A DNA stretch of 64,000 nt from Allomesorhizobium sp043769475 (GTDB taxonomy: Bacteria > Pseudomonadota > Alphaproteobacteria > Rhizobiales > Rhizobiaceae), in the NCBI RefSeq assembly GCF_043769475.1, contig NZ_CP171729.1, positions 4,650,001-4,714,000 of the forward strand, read 5' to 3'. The notes beneath the pieces were generated by a model. That model was not told the origin of the DNA and made no database searches. It saw nothing but the letters and a program-made list of their open reading frames with translations. A program made the position numbers and the translations under genes. Below are positions 57,148-64,000 of the stretch, piece by piece (positions within the stretch are counted from its first letter, which is position 1; every line of letters begins with the position of its first letter).

Positions 57148-58359
57148 ATGCAGCGCCAGCGCATTGTCATCACCGGCATCGGCGGGCTGTGTTCGCTCGG
57201 CGTGAGCGCACCTGAAATCTGGGATTCGATGCGCGCCGGGCGACCGGGCATAGGCGCTATCACCACGGCTCCGCTGCACGAACTGAAAGTGCGTATCGGC
57301 GCGGAGATCAAGAATCTTCCCGAAAATACTCTCGACCACAAGCGGACCGTGACCATGGACCGGTTCAGCCTGCTGGCCGCGCTGGCGGCCGGCGAGGCGA
57401 TCCGCAATGCCCGCCTCACTGTCGACGAGGCAAACACCACGCGCATCGGCGCGGTCGTCGGCACCGGCATATACGGCGCGATGACCGCCGAGGAGAATTA
57501 TCGCGCCGTGCTGCTGGAGGGAAAGCCCCGCGCGGCGATCTTCACGGTACCCAAGATCATGCCGGGCGCGCCGGCCGGGCAGGTCAGCATGGTCTATGGC
57601 CTGCGCGGCCCGGTCTTCGGTGTTACCTCGGCCTGCGCCTCCTCCAACCATGCGTTTGCAAGCGCGGCCGACCAACTGCGCCTCGGCCGCGCGGACGTGA
57701 TGATCGCGGGCGGAACCGACGCGCCGCTGGTCTATGGCGTGCTGAAGGGCTGGGAGGCGCTGCGCGCGCTGGCGCGTGAAACCTGCCGGCCGTTCTCGGC
57801 CGACCGCGACGGGCTGGTCATCGGCGAAGGCGCCGGCATGGCGGTTCTCGAAACCTGGGAGCATGCGATGGCGCGCGGCGCGCCCATCCTTGCCGAATTC
57901 GCCGGGGCCGGCATGTCGGGAGACGCGACCGATATCGTCGCGCCGACGGTGGAGGGGCCCGCCTCTGCAATGCGCGCCTGCCTGGCCGATGCCGGCTTGG
58001 CGCCCGAGGAAATCGACTACATCAACGCTCACGGCACCGGCACCAAGGCCAACGACCAGATCGAGACGGCAGCGATCCGGCGCGTGTTCGGGGCCCATGC
58101 CGACCGGCTGTCCGTATCCTCGACCAAATCCATGCACGCGCATTGCATGGGCGCGTCGGGCTCGCTCGAGATGATCGCCTGCGTGATGGCTATCCGCGAG
58201 GGCGTCGTGCCGCCGACGGCGAACTACCGCGAGCGCGATGCCGATTGCGACCTCGACGTTACGCCGAACGTGGCCAAGGCGCGTTCCGTGCGTACCGCGA
58301 TCAGCAACGGTTTTGCGTTCGGCGGCACCAATGCGGTGGTGGCGTTCAGGGCAATGTGA
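57148..58359 (+). CDS. NodE-like beta-ketoacyl-ACP synthase II
   Basis: A 403-residue KAS II-type condensing enzyme with the full Cys-His-His triad: C163 (VTSACASSNHAF), H295 (NAHGTGTK) and H332 (STKSMHAHCMGAS). The AHC context around H332 and the segments CRPFSADRDGLVIGEGAGM and DCDLDVTPNVAKAR are NodE-like rather than FabF-like. It overlaps functionally with the preceding ACP, one base away. By family analogy it elongates acyl chains on that ACP to make a special fatty acid; the final product is unknown. Confidence 0.9.
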   Translation: MQRQRIVITGIGGLCSLGVSAPEIWDSMRAGRPGIGAITTAPLHELKVRIGAEIKNLPENTLDHKRTVTMDRFSLLAALAAGEAIRNARLTVDEANTTRIGAVVGTGIYGAMTAEENYRAVLLEGKPRAAIFTVPKIMPGAPAGQVSMVYGLRGPVFGVTSACASSNHAFASAADQLRLGRADVMIAGGTDAPLVYGVLKGWEALRALARETCRPFSADRDGLVIGEGAGMAVLETWEHAMARGAPILAEFAGAGMSGDATDIVAPTVEGPASAMRACLADAGLAPEEIDYINAHGTGTKANDQIETAAIRRVFGAHADRLSVSSTKSMHAHCMGASGSLEMIACVMAIREGVVPPTANYRERDADCDLDVTPNVAKARSVRTAISNGFAFGGTNAVVAFRAM

Positions 58360-58490
58360 GCAACTTGCTCTAGCGAGCATTTGCTGTGCGAGAGCGCTTT
58401 CCTGCTCTTGCCGAGAAGGTTCTGCCTGCCTAATTGCAGCAGACCTTCCAGTGGCCATCCCCCGCCAAAAATCTACCCGAGGATCCCGCA

Positions 58491-59195
58491 ATGACCGATC
58501 TTTCCGCGTTTCCGATCGCAACACGCTGGCCCGCAAAGCACCCCGACAGGCTGCAACTCTATTCCTTCCCGACACCAAACGGCGTGAAAGTGTCGATCAT
58601 GCTGGAAGAACTGGGGCTTCCCTACGAGGCGCATGCCGTCAACATCACCAAGAACGAGAGCTGGACGCCGGAATTCCTGGCACTCAATCCCAATGGAAAG
58701 ATCCCGGCGATCGTCGATCCGGACGGGCCGGGAGGGCAACCGCTGGCCTTGTTCGAGTCCGGCGCCATCCTGCTCTACCTCGCCGAAAAGACCGGCAAGC
58801 TCCTGCCTTCCGATCCGATCCTGCGCTACGAGACCATCCAGTGGGTGTTCTTCCAGATGGCGGCGATCGGACCGATGTTCGGCCAGGTCGGGTTCTTCTA
58901 TAAATTCGCTGGCAAGGAAATCGCCGACAAGCGGCCGCTTACCCGCTACGTCGACGAATCGAAACGTCTGCTCGGCGTGCTCGAAACACGGCTGACCGGC
59001 AGGGAGTGGCTGATGGACGGCGACTACACAATCGCCGACACCTCGCATGTCGGCTGGGTGCGCAACCTGATCGGGTTCTACGACGCCGGCGAACTTGTCG
59101 GCGTCAAGGACTTCCCCAACGTGCTCGCCTGGCTGGACCGCGTGCTGGCTCGCCCGGCCGTGCAAAGGGGGCTGGAGATCCCGCCCCGCGGATAG
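58491..59195 (+). CDS. Glutathione S-transferase (nu-class / YghU-YfcG-like)
   Basis: A 234-residue protein with the nu-class active-site pattern LYSFPTPNGVKVSIMLEELG (Thr and Asn of TPN contact glutathione), NPNGKIPAIVDPDG and LFESGAILLYLAEKTG. These enzymes act as disulfide-bond reductases. The ATG at 58491 matches the usual start. It follows the ketosynthase gene by 131 bp and may belong to the same transcript. Confidence 0.9.
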   Translation: MTDLSAFPIATRWPAKHPDRLQLYSFPTPNGVKVSIMLEELGLPYEAHAVNITKNESWTPEFLALNPNGKIPAIVDPDGPGGQPLALFESGAILLYLAEKTGKLLPSDPILRYETIQWVFFQMAAIGPMFGQVGFFYKFAGKEIADKRPLTRYVDESKRLLGVLETRLTGREWLMDGDYTIADTSHVGWVRNLIGFYDAGELVGVKDFPNVLAWLDRVLARPAVQRGLEIPPRG

Positions 59196-59205
59196 GAGGG
59201 GACGT

Positions 59206-59631
59206 TCAGCCGCGCTTCGTCCGGGGTTTCTTGTCGCCGTCCTTGCCGAGTACCGAAGCGGCAAGGGAAACCGCGCCTTCGGCCGTTGACCTGACCTTGC
59301 GGATCACTTTCTTCGCGATCGAAGGCTCGCCGGACGATACCTTCGTCCTTGAGGCCGCGGGGGCGGCCTTGCTCTTGGCTGCGCCCTTGGTCTTGGCCGC
59401 ACTCGGCGCTCCGCTCTTCGGCGAGGACGCTCCGGATTTCGCTGTGGATGCGGTCTTCTTGGACGCTGCTGAAGCCGGCGAGGTCTTGCTGGCCGGCTTT
59501 GCCTTCTTCGCGTCCTTGGAGCGCTGCGCTACAGCCTCGCCAGCGCCGGTCTTCGCACCCAGCGCCTTGCTCGGCTTGGCCGCGGACTTTTTCGCCGCAT
59601 CCGATTTCGAGGATGCCTTCTTTTCTGCCAT
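59206..59631 (-). CDS. Histone H1-like Lys/Ala-rich basic protein
   Basis: A 141-residue, highly basic, low-complexity protein (repeated AKK, SKAAP, KSGA and AAKTKGAAKSK-type blocks), with a more ordered end (IAKKVIRKVRSTAEGAVSLAASVLG). Such proteins bind DNA non-specifically in alphaproteobacteria. It is convergent with the GST gene, 10 bp apart. Codon use and frame fit a real gene despite the simple sequence. Confidence 0.7.
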   Translation of the reverse strand: MAEKKASSKSDAAKKSAAKPSKALGAKTGAGEAVAQRSKDAKKAKPASKTSPASAASKKTASTAKSGASSPKSGAPSAAKTKGAAKSKAAPAASRTKVSSGEPSIAKKVIRKVRSTAEGAVSLAASVLGKDGDKKPRTKRG

Positions 59632-59711
59632 GTTCCTGCCTCCGCGCGGCGGAATCGCCGCATGGAAACAATGTGCGGGTCCAGATTCGGTTCCGAGCGG
59701 CGGTCCGGCGC

Positions 59712-60320
59712 TCAGATCACCAGGTCAGCCTGCCTGCGCCGGCCGAGCACCTTGTCGACATTGGGCATGTCGTTCGACGCGACCCAGGCGCGCGCCTCCT
59801 CGTCGGATTTCCCGTGCTCGTGCCAGCGCTGCATCAGGCGGCGCTCGAGTTCCGGTCGCGGCACGTCGATGAACAGGGTGAAGTCGAAGAGCGGCGCCAG
59901 GCCCGACCATGGCGGTTCGTCCAGCACGAGGTAGTTGCCCTCGACGAGGATGAACTTAACATCGGCCGGGATGATCGCGGCTGCCGCCCGCGACAGCTCC
60001 ATCGTGCGGTCGAACACGGGAATGGCGATGTCCGGCTCGGCCGCCCGGATGCGCTTCAGCAACGCCTCGAAGCCCGCATAGTCGAACGTCTCGGGCGCGC
60101 CCTTGCGTGCGCGCAACCCTCGGCTTTCCAGAATCCGGTCGTCGAAATGGAACCCGTCCATGGGAACGACGGCGGCCGAACCTTCGGGGAGCAGGTCGTG
60201 CAACTGCGACGACAGCGTCGACTTGCCGGAGCCGGGCGGTCCGGCAATGGCCACGATGAAGCGCCGCTCGCCGCCGGCACGCTTGAAAATGGTGGCCACG
60301 ATGTGTGCTATTTCGGACAT
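59712..60320 (-). CDS. P-loop kinase of the uridine kinase/phosphoribulokinase family (FrcK-like)
   Basis: A 202-residue kinase: Walker A GPPGSGKS (residues 27-34), VVPMDGFHFDD with the catalytic Asp, then FILVEGNYLVLDEPPW and the lid-type RWHEHGKSDEEARAWV. Rhizobial relatives include the FrcK protein linked to fructose import and pantothenate-kinase-like proteins. No sugar genes are adjacent, so the substrate remains open. Confidence 0.82.
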   Translation of the reverse strand: MSEIAHIVATIFKRAGGERRFIVAIAGPPGSGKSTLSSQLHDLLPEGSAAVVPMDGFHFDDRILESRGLRARKGAPETFDYAGFEALLKRIRAAEPDIAIPVFDRTMELSRAAAAIIPADVKFILVEGNYLVLDEPPWSGLAPLFDFTLFIDVPRPELERRLMQRWHEHGKSDEEARAWVASNDMPNVDKVLGRRRQADLVI

Positions 60321-60360
60321 CGGCGTCCCTTCATTCCCGATCTGTTTCCCGGCGTTCCCG

Positions 60361-62112
60361 TCAGCGCTTGAATTCGCGCACCGGCGACTGGGTTCCGTCG
60401 GAATAGGTGACCTGCACCGACATCGAGGTCACGTCCTCGCCGACCTTGAAATAGGGCTGGTAGTCGTAGGGGATCGCATAGGGATCCTTCTCGTCGCAGG
60501 GCGGCATTTCTATGGTCTTGTCGAGACTTGCGCTGTTGAAGCTGTAGCGGACCCCCTTGATGGCGCAGCGGTAGGAGAGCATGTGGGTGAAATAGACGAC
60601 GCCGGCGTTGCCGCCGGAATCGAACGCGATCCACGACGTCCAGAACTGGTCGAGGATCTGCTTGCTGCCTTCCGACAGCGCCGCCTGCGGGTCAAAACGG
60701 ATTTCGAACGGACCGGTCTCGCGGCCGCGTAGGTCGAGATATTTGATCGAGATGACGTCTGCCGCCGTCCTGTCCGGCACGACGAAGCCCGGATTGGGCA
60801 TCGGCTTGCCCGTGGTCTGGTCGTTCAGCGCCAGGAATCCGGTCTCGGTGAACGCGCCCTCGCCGCCCAGCCGCCAAGAGATTCCGGTGGCCGGTTCGGG
60901 CAGCGAAACGGTTATCATCCACTCCTGGTTGGAGCGCATCGGTGTCAGCCGGGGCATGAAGCGCTCCGGATCGAGAACGTCGCCAAGGGCCGCAAGCCGG
61001 CGGCGCGAGCGCTCCAGCCAGTCGGCGAGAAGCGTGTGGTCGACGAAATGGCGCAACAGGCCGCCGTCCTTTTCATACGCCGTGAACCTCGCCAGAGCCT
61101 CGGCTTCGCTGCGCTTGTCGGCGAGCGTCTGGACGCCGAGACGGTCCTCGGAGAACTCCTCCGACAGCACGAAATAGGCCGGCGGATATTCCGGATTGGC
61201 CGCGATGAAGGCGTTGAGCCGTTCGGTGCGCTGGGCGTCCTCGAATTGCAGGGCATGGACGAGCTGGAGTGCCAGCGTTTTGTTTGCGCCGCCGAGAGCG
61301 CCGAGCACCTCGCGCGCGCCGGCCTTGCCCTCCTGCACCCGAAGCAGCGTGGCGAAGCGGATGTAGGGGTCGACAGCGTCGACGCCGAAACCGGCGAAGG
61401 CCAGATAGGAACGCCGGGCATTGAGCATGTCGCCGGAAAGCTCGTGCACGCGCGCATTGTGGTAGAATTCGTCGGGACGTTTGGGATCGGCGATCACGCC
61501 GCCCTGCGCTGCCAGGACCTCGAAGCCGTCGGCGATGGTTTCGATCGACACGGCGATCTGTTCGGTGGCGGCCTGCAGCTTCTCCGCCTGTTCCTGCTGC
61601 TTCTTTTGGTTCGCCGCGATCTCGTCCGTCTTCCGCTCCACCTTTTCAGCGGTCTGCTGGACCTCTTGCGCGGTCTGCCGGACCTCCTCGACCTGTTTCG
61701 AGGTTTCGGTCACCGTCTGCTCTATCTTTTCCACTTTCGAGGCGACGATGCCCATCGTCTGCTGCAGGCCGGCGATGGCCGGAACGAGGCCGGCAAGCAC
61801 GCCGTCCTCGGCGTCGCTCGCCTGCTGCAGGGCAAACAGGCCGCCGGCCAGCGCAGCCGTCGTGGACGCAAACACCAGAGCCGGCAGCGCCGTGGCGGCC
61901 AGGACCAGCCGGAATGCAATCGCCGCCGCCAGAACCGCCGCCGTAACGGCGCCGGCGAGCGCGATATATGCGGCGAAGGGCGCGAGCGGACTGAGGATGT
62001 CGGCGACGAACCCACCAACCACGCCGAGGCCGCCCGCCCATTTGCCGGTGCGGCTCAGCGAAGCGCGCAGCAGCGACTGACCCGCTCCGCCCAGATCGAC
62101 ACTGCCAGACAT
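60361..62112 (-). CDS. Large membrane-anchored coiled-coil protein of unknown function
   Basis: A 583-residue protein. Two hydrophobic segments lie at about residues 43-97, then a long coiled coil (about 118-195) rich in Gln, Glu and Lys (KVEKIEQTVTETSKQVEEV and similar), a helical TPR-like part (about 205-380: DEFYHNARVHELSGDMLNAR, NPEYPPAYFVLSEEF) and a C-terminal beta-rich domain (about 400-583) with two Cys pairs at most. The ATG at 62112 follows a purine-rich stretch. No family recognised. It is divergent from the carboxypeptidase gene, with 147 bp in between; an envelope sensor or scaffold is one guess. Confidence 0.7.
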   Translation of the reverse strand: MSGSVDLGGAGQSLLRASLSRTGKWAGGLGVVGGFVADILSPLAPFAAYIALAGAVTAAVLAAAIAFRLVLAATALPALVFASTTAALAGGLFALQQASDAEDGVLAGLVPAIAGLQQTMGIVASKVEKIEQTVTETSKQVEEVRQTAQEVQQTAEKVERKTDEIAANQKKQQEQAEKLQAATEQIAVSIETIADGFEVLAAQGGVIADPKRPDEFYHNARVHELSGDMLNARRSYLAFAGFGVDAVDPYIRFATLLRVQEGKAGAREVLGALGGANKTLALQLVHALQFEDAQRTERLNAFIAANPEYPPAYFVLSEEFSEDRLGVQTLADKRSEAEALARFTAYEKDGGLLRHFVDHTLLADWLERSRRRLAALGDVLDPERFMPRLTPMRSNQEWMITVSLPEPATGISWRLGGEGAFTETGFLALNDQTTGKPMPNPGFVVPDRTAADVISIKYLDLRGRETGPFEIRFDPQAALSEGSKQILDQFWTSWIAFDSGGNAGVVYFTHMLSYRCAIKGVRYSFNSASLDKTIEMPPCDEKDPYAIPYDYQPYFKVGEDVTSMSVQVTYSDGTQSPVREFKR

Positions 62113-62259
62113 CTCGCCACCCCCCGGCCGCCTCATGTGCGCCGACACTATCCGCGAAACCCAACCGTGGGAAGAACGCCCAGCCTTGAACGTAGCCGCT
62201 TCCAGAAAGAAACATCTTGGTCTAAATTCGCCGGCAGCTGCGTCGCGGGGGATCGCGCG

Positions 62260-63165
62260 ATGACGGGTCGCCATCGTCCGAACGGGTTGCCATCATTGCG
62301 TACCACATTCCACCTTCTCGCCTCGCCGTTTCGGCGGATGGCAATCACAATCCTGGTGCTTGGGCTGCTTGCCGCATGCTCGACGACGGGCACTCTCGAA
62401 GTAGCGCCGCCCGCAACGCCGACCTCGCTGAAATATGCATCGATGGTCGTCGACGCCGGCAGCGGCGCGGTGCTGTTCTCCACCAATGCCGATCAGCTGC
62501 GCTATCCGGCGTCGCTGACCAAGATGATGACGCTCTACATGCTCTTCGAGGCCATCGAGGCAGGCCGCGTCTCGCGCACCACGCTCATTCCCGTTTCCGA
62601 TTACGCGCGGGCGCGGCCGCCGAGCAAGATCGGCTTCAAGCGCGGCCAGGCGATCGACGTCGATATGGCGATACGGGCGCTTTGCGTGAAGTCGGCCAAC
62701 GACGTGGCGGTGGCCGTGGCGGAGTTCCTCGGCGGCACCGAAGAGCAATTCGCGCAGATGATGACCGCCAAGGCCAGGCAGCTCGGCATGCGGGACACAA
62801 CCTTCCGCAACGCGTCGGGGCTGCCCGACGAGCTGCAGCGGACCACCGCGCGCGACATGGCGCTGCTCGGCATGATGCTGCGCCGGCGCTTTCCGGCGCA
62901 GTACGCCTATTTCGCGAGCACGAGCTTCAGCTATAACGGCCGCACCATCCGCGGCCACAACGATCTCATCGGCGGCGTCGACGGCGTCGACGGTATCAAG
63001 ACCGGATACATCCGCGCCTCCGGCTACAACATCGTCACCTCGGTCAACCGCAGCGGCCGCGGGCTGGTGGTCGTCGTCATGGGCGGCGACAGCGCAAAAA
63101 GCCGCAACGCCCATGTGCAGGAACTCATCGCCAGGTATCTTCCGGCCGCCAAGCCGGGAGTCTAG
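62260..63165 (+). CDS. D-alanyl-D-alanine carboxypeptidase (low-molecular-mass PBP), putative lipoprotein
   Basis: A 301-residue serine peptidase with the PBP triad: SLTK (S85-K88), SAN (S145-N147) and KTG (K247-G249). It trims peptidoglycan pentapeptides in the periplasm. The N-terminal MAITILVLGLLAACSTTG (from an inner ATG at 62338) is a lipoprotein leader with the lipobox LAAC, so the 26 residues before it may be untranslated. It lacks the C-terminal amphipathic anchor of DacA, consistent with lipid anchoring. Confidence 0.9.
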   Translation: MTGRHRPNGLPSLRTTFHLLASPFRRMAITILVLGLLAACSTTGTLEVAPPATPTSLKYASMVVDAGSGAVLFSTNADQLRYPASLTKMMTLYMLFEAIEAGRVSRTTLIPVSDYARARPPSKIGFKRGQAIDVDMAIRALCVKSANDVAVAVAEFLGGTEEQFAQMMTAKARQLGMRDTTFRNASGLPDELQRTTARDMALLGMMLRRRFPAQYAYFASTSFSYNGRTIRGHNDLIGGVDGVDGIKTGYIRASGYNIVTSVNRSGRGLVVVVMGGDSAKSRNAHVQELIARYLPAAKPGV

Positions 63166-63292
63166 GACATGATCCGAAAATAAGCGGTGCGCGTTTGGCC
63201 GTTGAAGCGGCGCGGCGCATCAGCTATGAAGCGGCGTCCGGTCCGTTCGAACCGGCAGTATGGCTGGAGCACAAGGTTCCAGTTTTGGCCCG

Positions 63293-63369
<77 letters not shown>

Positions 63370-63550
63370 ATTTCTCATTGCGTATCAACTAGTTAGCCAT
63401 ACACTTTGCTTACCTGAGGTCCTTCAGGGCTGAGCGGCGTAAGCGCTAGGAACCCGAATTTAAACAGAACCATGTCGCCACATTCCGCGGACTTTCGGTG
63501 AAACAGTGTGCGAAACGCCACTTTCCGGCGGGTGAGCATCAAAATGAAGG

Positions 63551-63580
63551 TTGAGCGTTGCCCACGAGGGCAACGCTCAA
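63551..63580. terminator. Perfect 13-bp hairpin in the region after tRNA-Arg
   Basis: TTGAGCGTTGCCC and GGGCAACGCTCAA are perfect complements around an ACGA loop. The following bases on the plus strand are A's, not T's, so it is not a canonical intrinsic terminator for the tRNA; it could act as a recognition palindrome or as a terminator read in the minus direction. The rest of 63370-63653 shows no gene. Confidence 0.45.
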
Positions 63581-63653
63581 AAATGACCGAAACATTGTCT
63601 AACGTATCCCGGCAGTGCGATATCGGTCGCGATTGAATCGGGACCTTTCACTA

Positions 63654-64000
63654 GTGCAACTGACACGTTTTGAGCTCTATCAACGGGTGTGCGACCGGCC
63701 GCTCAGTAGAGTTGCCCCGGAGCTCGGAATTTCCGGCACGGCGCTGGCCGCCATCTGCAAACGATATCAAGTTCCCTACCCCGGATCGGGGTACTGGACC
63801 CGTATGTCTCTCGGGCTCCCGGCGGAGTTGCCAGCGCTGCCAGGGGCATCCGATGAGACCATTGAGATCAACCCGTCGACCCCGAACCCAAGACAAAAAA
63901 GAGCGCCGGAAGAAGGCTCCGCGCGGAGGACCGGGCGCGCGACGAAACCCTACCGTCCAGCACGTCATCCGCTGCTGTTTGGTGTCGAAGAACATTTGCG
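63654..64000 (+). CDS. Helix-turn-helix-like protein, cut by the right edge
   Basis: An open frame of 115 codons from a GTG at 63654 to the window end, with no stop. It begins QLTRFELYQRVCDRPLSRVA, then ELGISGTALAAICKRYQVPY, a helix-turn-helix-like pair (SRVAPELGISGTALAAICKR), and PGSGYWTRMSLGLPAELP. From memory, this type of protein recurs in rhizobial accessory islands; its role is unknown. Its place just after a tRNA gene supports an island boundary. Confidence 0.65.
   Translation, partial: MQLTRFELYQRVCDRPLSRVAPELGISGTALAAICKRYQVPYPGSGYWTRMSLGLPAELPALPGASDETIEINPSTPNPRQKRAPEEGSARRTGRATKPYRPARHPLLFGVEEHL

Noticed and set aside
63551..63580. Rho-independent terminator of tRNA-Arg
   Set aside because: The hairpin is perfect but is followed by A's rather than T's on the plus strand and lies 180 bp from the tRNA end.

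Overview
The window looks like a chromosomal segment of a Mesorhizobium-like alphaproteobacterium (Phyllobacteriaceae, Rhizobiales). This rests on the high GC content, the many four-base ATGA gene overlaps, the abundance of catabolic ABC transporters, a Smo-type polyol operon, the rhizobial urease gene set, and several families of GC-rich palindromic intergenic repeats of the kind common in this group. No database search was possible; names rest on recognisable protein motifs.

Layout. 1-11.8 kb: a fused 2Fe-2S/molybdopterin xanthine-dehydrogenase-type enzyme with its FAD subunit, nicotinamidase (pncA), a complete branched-chain-type ABC importer (livFGMH plus binding protein), a membrane protein, and nicotinate phosphoribosyltransferase (pncB). 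11.9-19.2 kb: a LysR regulator divergent from an agmatinase-family ureohydrolase, a polyamine-type ABC importer and a nitrilase-superfamily amidase, probably one guanidino or polyamine catabolic unit. 19.2-27.2 kb: a repeat-rich stretch with a candidate structured RNA, then a MATE exporter, a KTSC protein, a TolB-like protein, a frameshifted FGGY kinase, a methyltransferase, a VOC-gene remnant, a Rid-family protein and a divergent TetR regulator with a clear operator. 27.2-36.7 kb: polyol catabolism (an SDR, a frameshifted mannitol dehydrogenase, sorbitol dehydrogenase SmoS, the SmoKGFE transporter) and an aldo/keto reductase.

36.8-45.1 kb is a plastic region: an NmrA-like reductase, a frameshifted LysR gene, a heavily decayed aminoglycoside-phosphotransferase-like gene between imperfect direct repeats, an IS110-family element, a leaderless ModA-like protein, a second LysR gene and small proteins. 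45.1-47.8 kb: a SorC-type sugar regulator, a HAD phosphatase and a class II aldolase, which fit the polyol genes functionally but lie about 10 kb away from them.

47.9-56.7 kb is the urease locus, read on the minus strand as ureD-ureA-DUF1272-ureJ-ureB-[two plus-strand secreted proteins]-ureC-DUF29-GST-ureE-ureF-DUF3995(frameshifted)-ureG. Divergent from ureD is an acyl carrier protein/ketosynthase pair strikingly like the nodulation proteins NodF and NodE, but with no other nod gene or nod box in view. 58.5-64 kb: a nu-class-like GST, a histone-H1-like basic protein, a P-loop kinase, a large membrane/coiled-coil protein of unknown function, a D-alanyl-D-alanine carboxypeptidase, tRNA-Arg(CCG), and the start of a helix-turn-helix-like gene that may mark the edge of a genomic island.

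Four genes carry single-base frameshifts (FGGY kinase, mannitol dehydrogenase, LysR, DUF3995), three of them in homopolymer runs, so assembly error must be excluded before they are called true pseudogenes.
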